64,000 nt of DNA from Ferrimonas aestuarii (GTDB taxonomy: Bacteria > Pseudomonadota > Gammaproteobacteria > Enterobacterales > Shewanellaceae): the NCBI RefSeq assembly GCF_005116665.1, contig NZ_SWCJ01000003.1:186001-250000 (forward strand). The letters are read 5' to 3'. The translations under genes were made by a program, and so were the position numbers. How positions within the stretch are numbered: position 1 is the stretch's first letter; every line of letters begins with the position of its first letter. Below are positions 9,723-19,698 of this stretch, piece after piece. The notes under the pieces were generated by a model. The model was not told the DNA's origin and searched no databases. It saw only the letters and a list, made by a program, of their open reading frames with translations.

Positions 9723-10229
9723 ATGGAAAAGTGGATTCTCAGTGTGGTCGGTGAAGACTCCCCAGGCATCACCGAACACCTTGCTAATATCCTTAAGCAA
9801 AACAGCGCCAACTGGCTGGATGCCAACCTACGACGTATCGGCGACCGTTATGCAGGGATTATTGAATTAAGCCTGCCAAAAGAGAATGTTACCTCGTTAA
9901 AACAGGATCTTACCACCCTTACTGGCCTCGCTATTGAGCTGCAACAGGTGAAACCGAAAGCCGCCTCCCAGCATCAATTCTTGGTTGAGATTGTGGGTAA
10001 CGATCGCCCAGGCATCGTGGCCGCCGTCACCCAGGTGATCAACAGCCAACGAGCCAACATCGATCAACTCGACAGCGACCTGGACGTGGCCAACCACACC
10101 GGTCTGCCACTGTTCCGCCTTAATGTTTTGCTAACCGCCGATAACGAGCAACAATTGGATCTAATCGAACAAGGGTTGTTCGCCTTAGGTGACGATTTAA
10201 TGGTGGAGTATCAACGAATCGTTGAATAG
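9723..10229 (+). CDS. gcvR: GcvR-like protein with two ACT domains
   Basis: A 168-residue protein made of two ACT domains (about residues 4-75 and 87-165), each starting with the family word (V/I)(V)G(E/N)D(S/R)PGI. This is the layout of GcvR, which in E. coli antagonises GcvA at the glycine cleavage operon. AGGAG lies 5 bases before the start. No gcv genes are nearby, so the regulatory role here rests on family similarity. It could also be a more general amino-acid-sensing ACT protein. Confidence 0.8.
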   Translation: MEKWILSVVGEDSPGITEHLANILKQNSANWLDANLRRIGDRYAGIIELSLPKENVTSLKQDLTTLTGLAIELQQVKPKAASQHQFLVEIVGNDRPGIVAAVTQVINSQRANIDQLDSDLDVANHTGLPLFRLNVLLTADNEQQLDLIEQGLFALGDDLMVEYQRIVE

Positions 10230-10255
10230 TCAGAAAAAATCAGGAAATTCAGATA

Positions 10256-10284
10256 GTTTCATATTTGTGACATTTTTCTGACAG
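10256..10284 (+). promoter_or_regulatory. Tandem Pho box upstream of ppk
   Basis: Three units GTTTCAT, GTGACAT and CTGACAG are spaced by 4 A/T bases each (ATTT, TTTT), an 11-base period. The site ends 37 bases before the ppk start and suggests that polyphosphate synthesis is induced by PhoB under phosphate limitation. Confidence 0.78.
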
Positions 10285-10321
10285 ACAATGATGCGCAACT
10301 CCAATAAGAAGGACTCTTTCG

Positions 10322-12421
10322 ATGTCTGCGCAAACTCATTTCCCCTACCTGGAAAAGGAGCTCAGCTGGCTCTCCTTTAACGAACGGGTGCTGCAAGAAG
10401 CTGGCGACCCCAAAGTACCCGTGATTGAGCGGGTTCGCTTTCTTGGAATCTACTCCAACAATCAGGATGAGTTCTTCCGCGTGCGAGTGGCCGATGTGCG
10501 TCGCCGCATTTTGATTGACGAATCCAAAGGCGGTGGCGAACGCGCCCGTGCCCTGCTGGCTGCCATCAACGAGAAAGTTTTACAACTGCAGACTAAGTTC
10601 GATGAGATCTACCTGCAGCTGATTCACGATTTAGCGCGGCGCAACATCTTCCTCGTTAATGAAAAACAGTTGACCGAGGCTCAAGGTGACTGGCTCAAAC
10701 GCCACTTTCGCGAGCGCATTCGTCGCCACATCGTGCCGCTGATTGTGGATGAGCATACGGATCTTGTGCGCCACCTTAACGACGGCAACACCTATCTGGT
10801 AGCCGGCATTCGCAAAGGGCCAGAAACCACCTATTGCTTGCTGGAAGTGCCCACGGCACAGATCCCCAGATTCATTCAACTGCCCGCCCAAGGCAGCAAG
10901 AAGCGCAAAACCATCATCCTGCTGGACAACATCATTCGCCACTGCTTAGAGGAGCTGTTTACCGGTTTCTTCGAGTTCGACTCGGTGGAGTGCTTCTCCA
11001 TTAAGCTGACCCGAGATGCGGAGTTCGATCTCTCCGACGAGATTGAGATGAGCCTGATGGAGAAGATGTCCTCGGCGCTCAAACAGCGACTGACCGCCGA
11101 GCCGGTGAGCTTCGTCTACGACAGAGACATGCCCAACCACATGCTGGAGATGCTCAGAGAAAAGATGGGCATCGGCAGCTACGATTCGATGATCCCCGGC
11201 GGTCGCTATCACTGTTTCCGCGACTTCATCGGCTTCCCCAATCCAGGACGGGCCTATCTGGAACACCCCAAGGTGGCACCGCTACGCAGTCGCCAGTTTA
11301 CTCAGTACACCAACAGCTTTGAGGCGATTCGGGCCAAAGATGTGCTGCTGTATTACCCCTATCACACCTTCAACCACGTCACCGAAATGCTCAGGCAGGC
11401 GGCGTTTGACCCCGCAGTACGCTCCATCAAGATCAACATCTATCGGGTCGCCAAACACTCACAGATTGTGCACTCGCTGATCGAAGCGGTGAAAAATGGC
11501 AAAGACGTGTCGGTGGTGGTGGAACTGCAAGCGCGCTTCGACGAGGAGGCCAACATCGAATGGGCCAAGTTCTTGACCGAACATGGGGTGCGCATCAACT
11601 TTGGCATTCCAACCCTTAAGATCCACTCCAAGCTGATTCTGATCAAGCGCTTGGAGGAGGGCAAAATTCGTCAATACGCCCACATCGGCACCGGTAACTT
11701 CCATGAGAAAACCGCCAAGATCTACACCGACTTTGCCCTATTTACCTGTCATGAGGAGATCTGCAACGAAGTGGCCAATGTGTTTGAGTTCATCGAGCAC
11801 AGCTACAAGAAGTTTAAATTCCAGCATCTGGTGGTCTCCCCCAATGACGCTAGGCGTAAACTCTACAGCCTTATCGACCGCGAAATTCAGAACAAATTGA
11901 TGGGCAAACCGGCGGGAATTACGCTTAAAATCAACAATCTAGTCGATAACGGTCTGATCAAACGGCTTTACGATGCCTCCCGTAACGGCGTCAAAGTGAA
12001 GATGATCATCCGTGGCATGTGTTCGCTGCTGCCGGGAGTGCCAGGGATATCTGACAACATTGAGGTGATCTCGGTTGTCGACCGCTTCTTAGAGCACCCA
12101 CGCATCATGGTGTTTCATAACGAGGGCGACCCTAAGGTCTACCTCTCCAGCGCCGATTGGATGACCCGCAACATCGACAAACGCATCGAAGTGGGCTGCC
12201 CCATCTACGATGTCGATCTGAAACAACGGATTTTGGATATCCTCGATATTCAATTCAGAGACACCACCAAAGCCCGAGTAATCGATCGGGAACAGAAGAA
12301 CCGTTATGTAAAACGGGGCAATCGCAAAAAGATCCGCTCACAGATAGCCATCTATGATTATCTATTTGAGCATGAGCGAACGCTCCCTCGAAATTCGGCT
12401 GCACAATGGAAAAACAATTAG
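10322..12421 (+). CDS. ppk: Polyphosphate kinase 1
   Basis: A 699-residue enzyme that makes polyphosphate from ATP reversibly; the family length is about 690. It begins with the N-terminal helical domain (YLEKELSWLSFNERVLQEA), then the head domain, then two phospholipase-D-like catalytic domains. The active-site segments LKIHSKLILI and HIGTGNFHEKTA (about residues 432 and 457) contain the His residues that carry the phosphate intermediate in the family. It overlaps ppx by 16 bases, so translation of the two is likely coupled. Confidence 0.97.
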   Translation: MSAQTHFPYLEKELSWLSFNERVLQEAGDPKVPVIERVRFLGIYSNNQDEFFRVRVADVRRRILIDESKGGGERARALLAAINEKVLQLQTKFDEIYLQLIHDLARRNIFLVNEKQLTEAQGDWLKRHFRERIRRHIVPLIVDEHTDLVRHLNDGNTYLVAGIRKGPETTYCLLEVPTAQIPRFIQLPAQGSKKRKTIILLDNIIRHCLEELFTGFFEFDSVECFSIKLTRDAEFDLSDEIEMSLMEKMSSALKQRLTAEPVSFVYDRDMPNHMLEMLREKMGIGSYDSMIPGGRYHCFRDFIGFPNPGRAYLEHPKVAPLRSRQFTQYTNSFEAIRAKDVLLYYPYHTFNHVTEMLRQAAFDPAVRSIKINIYRVAKHSQIVHSLIEAVKNGKDVSVVVELQARFDEEANIEWAKFLTEHGVRINFGIPTLKIHSKLILIKRLEEGKIRQYAHIGTGNFHEKTAKIYTDFALFTCHEEICNEVANVFEFIEHSYKKFKFQHLVVSPNDARRKLYSLIDREIQNKLMGKPAGITLKINNLVDNGLIKRLYDASRNGVKVKMIIRGMCSLLPGVPGISDNIEVISVVDRFLEHPRIMVFHNEGDPKVYLSSADWMTRNIDKRIEVGCPIYDVDLKQRILDILDIQFRDTTKARVIDREQKNRYVKRGNRKKIRSQIAIYDYLFEHERTLPRNSAAQWKNN

Positions 12422-13887
12422 CTCCAAACAGTGGCCGCATCATTGCGGCCATCGATTTAGGCTCCAACAGCTTCCACTTGGGCATCGCCCGAGTTTTAGA
12501 CAACAACATTCAACCGATGCATCGCATGAAACAGCGGGTGCAGTTGGCTGAGAACAGCGACGACGCCGGCAATCTCGACCCTGAGTCGATGGCCCGCGGC
12601 TTAGAGTGCCTGCGCCAATTTAAACAGCGTCTGGATCAGATGCAGTTTGAGACCATCCGTGTGGTTGGCACCTACGCTCTGCGCCATGCCCCCAATCGCA
12701 ATCAGTTTATTCGCCAAGCTCGAGAGATTTTGCAGCTGCCCATCGAGATCATCTCCGGCCGAGAGGAAGCGCGCCTTATCTACACCGGCGTCAGCCAAAA
12801 TCAGGTGGTGCAGCATCCAAGTTTGGTGATCGACATCGGCGGCGGCAGCACCGAGCTGGTTATCGGTCAAGGCCACCAAGCTCAGGCGCTGGAAAGCCTA
12901 TCCATGGGCTGCGTCAGCTACCAGTCGCGCTTTTTCTCCGATGGAAAAATCAGTGAAAAGCGGATGAAGAAAGCGATTTTGGCCGCAGAGCAACAGCTAG
13001 AACTGCTGCAGCAACGCTACCTTCGCTTCGGTTTTGATGCCTGTATCGGCTGCTCCGGCACCATAAAGGCCATCACGTTATTGGTGCACGACGGTGATCT
13101 ATCCAAGCCACTTAAGCTAAAACACTTAGAAGCGCTGGCCACCAAGCTGGTGGAGCATCAGCACACCGATGAGCTGCCCTTCGAGCAACTGGCAGAGCTG
13201 CGCCGTAAAGTGCTGCCATCCGGCCTTGCCATTTTGATTGCCTGTTTCCGCCAACTGGAAATTGAGCAGATGCAGTTCAGCGAATCGGCCCTAAGAGAAG
13301 GCGTGCTAAGCGAGTTGGCAGACATGGCGCTGCATCAAGACATTCGCCAGCGCACCATCGATTCGCTGCAAAAGCGCTATCAGTTGGATCGTCAACACAG
13401 CGCCCTAATCACCCAAAGCGCCCAATGGCTGCATCAACAACTGGGTGGCAAGAAAAAACACCGGGTATGGTTGGAGTTTGCCTCGGCGCTGCATGAGATT
13501 GGCCTGCACATCAACTATCGCGGCATCCACAAGCACGGAGAGTACATCCTTAGCAACATCAACTTGCCAGGCTTCAACCTTGATGAGCAGCAATTGCTGG
13601 CTTTCTTGGTGCGTTGGCAGCGTAAGAAACTTAGCGGCTTCGAGCTGCCAGGGCTGCAAACCATCGACGATGGTCACCTGATGAAACTGATCATCTCACT
13701 TCGGTTGGCAATCTTGCTGCACCTGGGCCGTCGTCATCGCATCGCCCTGCCCCAACTTAAGGTTGAAGAGCAGAACCTGATGCTGCAGTTTTCTGAAGGG
13801 CTTGAAGATAATGACTTGCTGCAAGCGGATCTGGAGCTAGAGAAGCAGCACCTAAGTAGCTTAGGTTGGCAATTGAACTGGCGCTAA
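12406..13887 (+). CDS. ppx: Exopolyphosphatase
   Basis: A 493-residue Ppx/GppA-family phosphatase that removes terminal phosphate from polyphosphate. The actin-like ATPase fold shows AAIDLGSNSFHLGIARV near the start and VIDIGGGSTELVIG (about residue 141). A C-terminal HD-like helical domain runs from about residue 310. GppA is the close alternative, but the overlap with ppk argues for Ppx. Confidence 0.94.
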   Translation: MEKQLAPNSGRIIAAIDLGSNSFHLGIARVLDNNIQPMHRMKQRVQLAENSDDAGNLDPESMARGLECLRQFKQRLDQMQFETIRVVGTYALRHAPNRNQFIRQAREILQLPIEIISGREEARLIYTGVSQNQVVQHPSLVIDIGGGSTELVIGQGHQAQALESLSMGCVSYQSRFFSDGKISEKRMKKAILAAEQQLELLQQRYLRFGFDACIGCSGTIKAITLLVHDGDLSKPLKLKHLEALATKLVEHQHTDELPFEQLAELRRKVLPSGLAILIACFRQLEIEQMQFSESALREGVLSELADMALHQDIRQRTIDSLQKRYQLDRQHSALITQSAQWLHQQLGGKKKHRVWLEFASALHEIGLHINYRGIHKHGEYILSNINLPGFNLDEQQLLAFLVRWQRKKLSGFELPGLQTIDDGHLMKLIISLRLAILLHLGRRHRIALPQLKVEEQNLMLQFSEGLEDNDLLQADLELEKQHLSSLGWQLNWR

Positions 13888-13928
13888 ATCAAATATATAT
13901 CGAAGAATACACAGGCTTATATAAACCA

Positions 13929-13954
13929 AAAAAGCTGCCCTAGGGCAGCTTTTT
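13929..13954. terminator. Bidirectional terminator between ppx and pstS
   Basis: A perfect 12-base stem (AAAAAGCTGCCC and complement, centre TA) has A runs on one side and T runs on the other, so it can stop transcripts from both converging genes. Confidence 0.9.
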
Positions 13955-13979
13955 ACTATTGGCTGTTATAAAGCAAGGC

Positions 13980-14951
13980 TTACAGCTTGATGCCCAGCTT
14001 CTTCATGTCCTTAGCAACCACAACGCTAGGTACAGATACGTAGCCGTCTTTCTCAACGATGGTTTGACCTTGCTTGGACAGAACAAAGCGAACGAACTCA
14101 CGAGTCATAGGATCCAGTGGCTTGTTCGGATGCTTGTTCACGTAAACGTACAGGTAACGGCTCAGTGGGTAGCTGCCGTTCGCAGCGTTGTCGGTAGTTG
14201 CAGCAACAAACTTACCGCCCTTCTTAGACAGAGGAACCGCTTTCACCCCTGCAGTCTTGTAACCGATGCCAGAGTAACCGATGGCGTTCAAGCTGGTAGA
14301 TACCGACTGAACCACAGAAGCGGAACCTGGCTGCTCGTTTACGCTGGATTTGAAGTCACCCTTACACAGCGCTTTCTTCTTAAAGTAACCGTAGGTGCCG
14401 GATACTGAGTTACGACCATATAGCTGCACGTCTTTGCCAGTCCAGCTACCAGTCAGACCTAGGTCACCCCAGCGGTTTACGTCACTGCCACCACACTTAC
14501 GAGTGGAGGAGAAGATGCCGTCAACTTGCTTGATGGTCAGCCCTTCGATTGGGTTATCTTTGTGTACAAATACCGCCAAGGCGTCAATGGCAACTCGAAT
14601 TGGAGTTGGCTTGTAGCCGTAACGCTTTTCAAACTCTTCCACTTCGTTTGGCTTCATCTGACGGCTCATTGGGCCGAACTGAGAGGTGCCTTCAGTCAGT
14701 GCTGGTGGCGCAGTTGAGGAACCTGCCGCTTGAATCTGTGGGTTTACGTTAGGGTACAGACGCTTAAACTCTTCTGCCCACAGAGTCATCATGTTGGCCA
14801 AGGTGTCTGAACCAACAGAGGAGAAGTTACCGGAAACGCCGCTGGTTTTGTTGTAGTCGTTCAGAGCGGGATCGATGGCTGCAGAAGTTGCAGAGGCAAA
14901 CATGGTCGCTGCAGCAAATCCTAATGCGCTGGCCAGTTGTTTGATTTTCAT
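13980..14951 (-). CDS. pstS: Phosphate-binding periplasmic protein PstS
   Basis: A 323-residue secreted binding protein that captures phosphate for PstCAB. The signal peptide is [24 protein letters not shown]. Ligand-contact words of the family are visible: [10 protein letters not shown] (about residue 47), GSSTAPPAL and [17 protein letters not shown] ribosome site lies 9 bases upstream. It is separated from pstCAB-phoU by gcvR, ppk and ppx, and has its own extended Pho box. Confidence 0.95.
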   Translation of the reverse strand: MKIKQLASALGFAAATMFASATSAAIDPALNDYNKTSGVSGNFSSVGSDTLANMMTLWAEEFKRLYPNVNPQIQAAGSSTAPPALTEGTSQFGPMSRQMKPNEVEEFEKRYGYKPTPIRVAIDALAVFVHKDNPIEGLTIKQVDGIFSSTRKCGGSDVNRWGDLGLTGSWTGKDVQLYGRNSVSGTYGYFKKKALCKGDFKSSVNEQPGSASVVQSVSTSLNAIGYSGIGYKTAGVKAVPLSKKGGKFVAATTDNAANGSYPLSRYLYVYVNKHPNKPLDPMTREFVRFVLSKQGQTIVEKDGYVSVPSVVVAKDMKKLGIKL

Positions 14952-15004
14952 TTGGATTACTCCGTTAATTTTTGCAATCAGGTTTCAAAAGACAGGCTCA
15001 GTAT

Positions 15005-15055
15005 TGACCCGTTAGATGACACTTATGTGACGATGACGTGACCCATAGATGACAA
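15005..15055 (-). promoter_or_regulatory. Extended Pho box (four phased units) upstream of pstS
   Basis: On the minus strand the units TTGTCAT, GGGTCAC, TCGTCAC and GTGTCAT follow one another with 4-base spacers; each holds GTCA in the same register. A fifth, CGGGTCA, is one base out of phase. This is the longest PhoB array in the window and predicts the strongest phosphate-starvation response for pstS. Confidence 0.85.
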
Positions 15056-15065
15056 CTTCAGGTAA

Positions 15066-16367
15066 TTAAGCACGCTCACGCTTAGAGCTGGCGATCAGAT
15101 TGGCGGGAATGGAGAACCCAAAGGTGCTGCCCTCGCCAAGCTTACTGTGGATCTCAAGCTCACTGTTATGGTGACTCAAGGCGTGTTTCACGATTGCCAA
15201 TCCCAGACCGCTACCGCCAGTTTGACGAGAGCGGGCTCGGTCCACCCGATAGAAGCGCTCAGTCAAGCGCGGAATGTGTTCAAGGGCGATGCCGTCACCA
15301 CTGTCGTCCACCTCAAATCGAGCCACATCGCCGTACTTAAACCAGCGCACTCGAATGCTTGAGCCTTGAGGAGAGTAATGGATGGCGTTTTGAATCAAGT
15401 TGGCACAGGCACTGCGGATCTGCAGTTCATCACCGCCAATGTCCAGCTCCTCATCCACCTCAAAGGTGATGTTATGACGGCCATCAGACAACGCCGACGC
15501 CTCCTCTTTAAGCTGCAATAGCAGCCCAGACATGCCAACTCGCATGGAGGGGTCTACCTGGGTGCCCACCTCTATTTTTGACAACGTCAGCAACTGCTCA
15601 ACCAAGCTCTTCATTCGCTCAGTTTGATCCGACATCGCCTGCACCTGCTTACCGTCGATGTTGGGCATCATCGCCATCATCTCCAGATAGCCTTGCAGTA
15701 CCGTCAGTGGGGTTTTGAGTTCATGGGAGACGTTGGCCACGAAGTCGCGGCGCATCTGCTCCAGTTGCCGTAGGCGAGTGACGTCCCGGGCCAACAAGAG
15801 CTTTTGATTGTCACCATAAGCCATGATCCGCACTTCCAACAGCCAAGAGGAAGACGCCGAGGAGGTGATCTCAATGGGATCGTCATAGCACTTGCTATGG
15901 AGGTATTTGGAAAACTTAGGCAGGCGAATCAGGTTATCGATTCGTTGCCCGGAATCTTTGGGCCAGTGAATGCCCAAATGCAGCTCCGCCAACTTGTTGC
16001 ACCAGGCGATCTCCCCTTCAGGGCCTAATACCACTGCGGCATCAGGAAGGGCTTCGGCTCCCTCTCTAAAGCGAGACAACAGTCGCGCCAACTGGGAGCG
16101 ACGACGGCGGTTTTTTCCTTGTAGGCGGTATATGCCATTAAAGATAGGTTCCCAACTGCCACTGCCATGGGGGGGCGTTAGACGCCGATCCTTCCACAGC
16201 CAGTGAGCCAAACGGGAAAGATGCCGATAGTGATACCCTAATAAAATCAGGGCACCAATCAACAGCAACAACAACACTTGCTGAAACAGCAATCCAAGGC
16301 TGAGCCATACGGCGAACCATAGGCTTAGGCGGACGGCTTGTCGGTATCCGGAGTATTCTTCAAACAT
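15066..16367 (-). CDS. phoR: Phosphate regulon sensor histidine kinase PhoR
   Basis: A 433-residue membrane kinase. Two close N-terminal helices (about residues 12-45) are followed by a PAS domain (about 95-190, LPDAAVVLGPEGEIAWCN), a HisKA domain with the phosphoacceptor in FVANVSHELKTPLTVLQGY, and a HATPase domain (NLIQNAIHYSPQG, DSGDGIALEHIPRLTERFYR, GGSGLGLAIVKH). This is the PhoR architecture; it phosphorylates PhoB under phosphate limitation. Unusually, 315 bases and a terminator separate it from phoB. Confidence 0.95.
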   Translation of the reverse strand: MFEEYSGYRQAVRLSLWFAVWLSLGLLFQQVLLLLLIGALILLGYHYRHLSRLAHWLWKDRRLTPPHGSGSWEPIFNGIYRLQGKNRRRRSQLARLLSRFREGAEALPDAAVVLGPEGEIAWCNKLAELHLGIHWPKDSGQRIDNLIRLPKFSKYLHSKCYDDPIEITSSASSSWLLEVRIMAYGDNQKLLLARDVTRLRQLEQMRRDFVANVSHELKTPLTVLQGYLEMMAMMPNIDGKQVQAMSDQTERMKSLVEQLLTLSKIEVGTQVDPSMRVGMSGLLLQLKEEASALSDGRHNITFEVDEELDIGGDELQIRSACANLIQNAIHYSPQGSSIRVRWFKYGDVARFEVDDSGDGIALEHIPRLTERFYRVDRARSRQTGGSGLGLAIVKHALSHHNSELEIHSKLGEGSTFGFSIPANLIASSKRERA

Positions 16368-16503
16368 AAAGCCCTACTAAGGGGTCTATTGACCTTTTGT
16401 GCTCATTTTAGCGCCACACATTGATTTCTCTCGCTTTGAATTTAACCGACTGTATGACTTAAATGGTAAATAAAGAGTTTTGGGGCGCCCTTCGGGGTCT
16501 GAC

Positions 16504-16584
16504 TAACGGCTTCTACTCTGCGTCAAACGATTTCGACGTAGAACCACTATGCCTTCAACCGTTTTCCTTAATTAAAAGCCGTTA
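16504..16584. repeat. Inverted repeats in the phoB-phoR gap
   Basis: The 315-base gap (16368-16682) holds no gene that I can support. Within it TAACGGCTT (16504-16512) is matched by AAGCCGTTA (16576-16584), and between them lies a second, imperfect inverted repeat (TTCTAC near 16511 with GTAGAA near 16539). On the minus strand this would be a folded leader in front of phoR or a small independent RNA. Neither is proven. Confidence 0.4.
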
Positions 16585-16624
16585 TTCAAGACCTAAATTT
16601 CATCACTAAAGGTAAACAGACCCT

Positions 16625-16659
16625 AAAAACCCACTGCTCCTAGCATGGAGAACAGTGGG
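16625..16659 (-). terminator. Terminator after phoB
   Basis: On the minus strand CCCACTG pairs with CAGTGGG and is followed by TTTTT, 24 bases past the phoB stop. It should limit read-through from phoB into phoR. Confidence 0.75.
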
Positions 16660-16682
16660 CCATGTTTCTGATCTATTGGCAA

Positions 16683-17372
16683 TTAAATCTTAGTCGAAAA
16701 ACGATAGCCCGCTCCGCGAACGGTCTGAATCAGACTGTCGTGGCCATTGAGCTGAATCGCTTTGCGCAAACGACGGATGTGAACGTCTACGGTACGGTCT
16801 TCCACGTAGACGTTGGTGCCCCATACGTTATCAAGCAGTTGTTCACGGCTGTATACCCGTTCAGGGTGAGTCATAAAGAAGTGCAACAAACGGAACTCCG
16901 TCGGCCCCATGTCCAGCAAACTTTCATCGACACTAACTCGGTGGCTCACCGGATCCAGTTTCAAGCCGCGTACCTCAATCACCTCTTCTAACCGCGTGGG
17001 TGCGCTGCGTCGCAGTACCGCTTTAATACGGGCGACTAACTCTTTTGGGGAGAACGGTTTGGTGATGTAGTCATCGGCACCAACCTCAAGGCCACGAACG
17101 CGGTCTTCCTCTTCGCCTCTGGCGGTCAACATAATGATCGGCAATTGGCGCGTGTGCTCCTGACTTCGGATCTGCTTGGCAAGCTGAACTCCGCTGCCAC
17201 CAGGCAACATCCAATCAAGCAACACTAGATCTGGGTAAGGTTCTACCAACTTTTGAACTCCCTGTTCAAAATCTTCGGCGCTTACCGTCTGAAAGCCATG
17301 CTGGTCTAACACGAACGTCAGCATATCGCGAATGGCAGACTCATCTTCAACGATTAAGATGCGGGCAGTCAT
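16683..17372 (-). CDS. phoB: Phosphate regulon response regulator PhoB
   Basis: A 229-residue OmpR-family regulator, exactly the length of E. coli PhoB. The receiver domain has the phosphoacceptor Asp in [10 protein letters not shown] (about residue 54); the C-terminal winged helix contains [14 protein letters not shown] and ends with the DNA-binding hairpin RGAGYRFS. I start it at 17372 ([11 protein letters not shown]) because GGAGG and AAGGAA lie just upstream; a start 36 bases earlier would add residues foreign to the family. A Pho box upstream implies self-activation. Confidence 0.96.
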   Translation of the reverse strand: MTARILIVEDESAIRDMLTFVLDQHGFQTVSAEDFEQGVQKLVEPYPDLVLLDWMLPGGSGVQLAKQIRSQEHTRQLPIIMLTARGEEEDRVRGLEVGADDYITKPFSPKELVARIKAVLRRSAPTRLEEVIEVRGLKLDPVSHRVSVDESLLDMGPTEFRLLHFFMTHPERVYSREQLLDNVWGTNVYVEDRTVDVHIRRLRKAIQLNGHDSLIQTVRGAGYRFSTKI

Positions 17373-17411
17373 TTCCTTGCTGTCCTCCCATGAAACAATT
17401 GTGGGCATTAT

Positions 17412-17440
17412 CAGACAATCGTATTACAGAAATATGACCG
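17412..17440 (-). promoter_or_regulatory. Tandem Pho box upstream of phoB
   Basis: On the minus strand three units CGGTCAT, CTGTAAT and TTGTCTG have 4-base spacers. It sits 40-68 bases before the phoB start, in the 365-base divergent gap 17373-17737. The remainder of the gap is AT-rich and holds nothing else that I recognise. Confidence 0.78.
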
Positions 17441-17737
17441 ACTATAAGTCTGAGTCAAGGTGAATATTACCCATGGCTAAAAAGCCGAGAAACCTGAATT
17501 GGCCTCAACCAATTCGAAGCTGGCTCATAACACATCCACAGCAAAGGCTAGAGCTTTAGCTCGACAAAGGTGAAGGTTCTTCACATCAATTGTTGGAAGC
17601 GAGCGTAACATCCATTATTAAATAAAGCTAAAATACTAAAATTTAAATATTTTTTCTTTTTAGCCCCTAAAAAACCAAGTAGACTTCATTCGGTAAAAAT
17701 TTGTTAAACGACACTAAAAATCGAAGAGTACGCTTTT

Positions 17738-19651
17738 ATGGCATATGAACACGGTTCCCTAGACTTAGGGATTCGAAATCCCTTTCGCTTTGAAGGGGTT
17801 ATACGCGCCCTTCGAGGGCTGTTGACGACCGCCCTAGGCTTAATCGTTTTACTGTCGGTCACCTCGGCCGTTCAGGAAAATCAAATCATCGGCTGGATCA
17901 CAGCACTCACGGGCTTCATCTTACTAAGTAATGGTTTGTGGACCCTAGGCAGTGGCCTGATGCAAACTCTGCGTTTCTTCGTTGGCCGCTCAGTGCCAAC
18001 GTCTTTGGCACCTAACCACGCCAAATCGGAAGCAGACAGCGCTCAAGCTGAACTGAATGACGTTGCCTACGATGCGGGGCAGATGGAACAGATGCTGGTT
18101 GGTCGTAAAAACCTGACCTTCACCGAGCCTCAAGGTTTGATCGGTCGCCTGATTCATACCCTATTTCCGAAACTGACTTTCGTCCCCTATCCAATTCGCA
18201 ACATGGCGCAGCAGCTAACCGACACACTGGCTCAAACCGCCGTTGCCGTTATTGTTTATGGACTCGCCAGCTTCGTCATTCACAGTGGTTTAGTTCAAGG
18301 TGCCGTGCAGCCGTTTCTAAGCCCAGTTATCTCAACCCTGTTCCTGCTATATCTGATCAGTATCTGGTTTAAAGCCGGCCGCCCCATCGCCCGCAATGTA
18401 GCGAAGGGAGCCCAAAGCCGAGGTGCAGGTGGTTTAGCCAAAGCCTTAGTGCTGGCCGTCACGCTGCCAACGGCAGCGGCCATTGGTCTGAACTACGCGC
18501 TGGTTAACACACCATTAGTTAGAGTGCTGGATCTATTTGCTCCAGTTGAGACGCTCAGTCGAAGCGATGCCGCCTTGGTTGGTTTCACTCAAGCGATTCA
18601 CGAGAACGTCAGCATCAGCCTATGGATTGTGGCCATTGCCATAATTGCCGCCCTCTCTAGTGTGGCCCTAGCCATGCTGGTTTCCAACCGCTGTCGCCAA
18701 TCAGACCCAACCACGGAAGTGTCTGAACTGCGTGAAAACTGGCAAGAATCGGTGCACCCACGTGAAGTGTTCATCAACCTAGACTCTATGGTGATGGCTA
18801 ACCGTCGTTACAAAGAGGTGCCAAACCGCATCTACCGTAGCTTAAAGCCGATGCTAAAAGAGCAGTCCAATGGTAAAGGCGCCTTCTACGGCGAAACCAT
18901 TCAGGAAACTCAACCTCGCGTTAAACCAATGCCAGTATCCGGCTTGCCGAAAATATTGCGTATTCTTGGCACTGTGGTTGGCCAATTGTTCATGCTCACA
19001 TCCGCGGTACTGCTGTTTGCCAACTATGAAATTCTTGGCAAGCTAATCAGCTGGTTTATTGCCATTCCGTCTCTTGCCCGTGGCGAAGCTTTCGACACTT
19101 GGTGGTTAGTGGGAACCGATGTCGCAACGGCTATCAACGCGCTTCTGGGCATCGGCATCTTTGCCATGTTTGGTCGATTACTCACTAATCTCACTCACAC
19201 CTTCTGGAGTGAGTTCCAGTTTGAGTCGCAGCTGATCTACTTCAAGTGTGAGGGCACCTACACCGAGAGCACCATCTCAACCGGTAAAGGCATCTACGAT
19301 TCGACTCAGTCGGAGAACGTTATCTGTCGCTCCTCCATGACCCCTTGGGTGATCACCGCTCGCGCAATCAGTTCAACCTTTGCTGGTGTGGGCAGTAAAA
19401 ACCTAGAGCAGCCTCGTCACCTAATGTCGATGTACCGCAATGATGAAGACCTGACCTCCATCGTTGATGATCTGCGTGGCTATCTCAAGTCCCGTCAAAC
19501 CATCGCTAATGTGGGTACGGAAGCAGACATTGAAGCGGCAGCCCAAATTCATAAGTTAAATGAGCAAAGCCGAGCCATGCCGGGTGCTCAGCCTCAACCA
19601 AGCGTTAATGCGCTGGAAGCGGGCCAAAATCAAATTGAGCACCAAGACTAA
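17738..19651 (+). CDS. Polytopic membrane protein of unknown function
   Basis: I do not recognise this 637-residue protein. It has two close hydrophobic helices near residues 28-47 and 53-72, a soluble stretch to about 145, then about four further helices (roughly 165-190, 195-213, 235-255, 290-315), a soluble loop (320-405) and two or three helices between about 408 and 490. The C-terminal 150 residues are polar and end in a Gln/Pro-rich tail. The next gene is also an orphan membrane protein, 47 bases on, but an intrinsic terminator lies between them. Base composition resembles the neighbours, so there is no sign of recent transfer. Confidence 0.8.
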   Translation: MAYEHGSLDLGIRNPFRFEGVIRALRGLLTTALGLIVLLSVTSAVQENQIIGWITALTGFILLSNGLWTLGSGLMQTLRFFVGRSVPTSLAPNHAKSEADSAQAELNDVAYDAGQMEQMLVGRKNLTFTEPQGLIGRLIHTLFPKLTFVPYPIRNMAQQLTDTLAQTAVAVIVYGLASFVIHSGLVQGAVQPFLSPVISTLFLLYLISIWFKAGRPIARNVAKGAQSRGAGGLAKALVLAVTLPTAAAIGLNYALVNTPLVRVLDLFAPVETLSRSDAALVGFTQAIHENVSISLWIVAIAIIAALSSVALAMLVSNRCRQSDPTTEVSELRENWQESVHPREVFINLDSMVMANRRYKEVPNRIYRSLKPMLKEQSNGKGAFYGETIQETQPRVKPMPVSGLPKILRILGTVVGQLFMLTSAVLLFANYEILGKLISWFIAIPSLARGEAFDTWWLVGTDVATAINALLGIGIFAMFGRLLTNLTHTFWSEFQFESQLIYFKCEGTYTESTISTGKGIYDSTQSENVICRSSMTPWVITARAISSTFAGVGSKNLEQPRHLMSMYRNDEDLTSIVDDLRGYLKSRQTIANVGTEADIEAAAQIHKLNEQSRAMPGAQPQPSVNALEAGQNQIEHQD

Positions 19652-19658
19652 AACTAAT

Positions 19659-19682
19659 GCGGGGAACTCTCCCCGCTTTTTT
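19659..19682 (+). terminator. Intrinsic terminator between the two membrane-protein genes
   Basis: GCGGGG and CCCCGC form a 6-base GC stem with a 6-base loop followed by six T. It occupies most of the 47-base gap, so the downstream gene is either reached by read-through or has its own start. Confidence 0.85.
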
Positions 19683-19698
19683 ACATGGAATTTCGACA

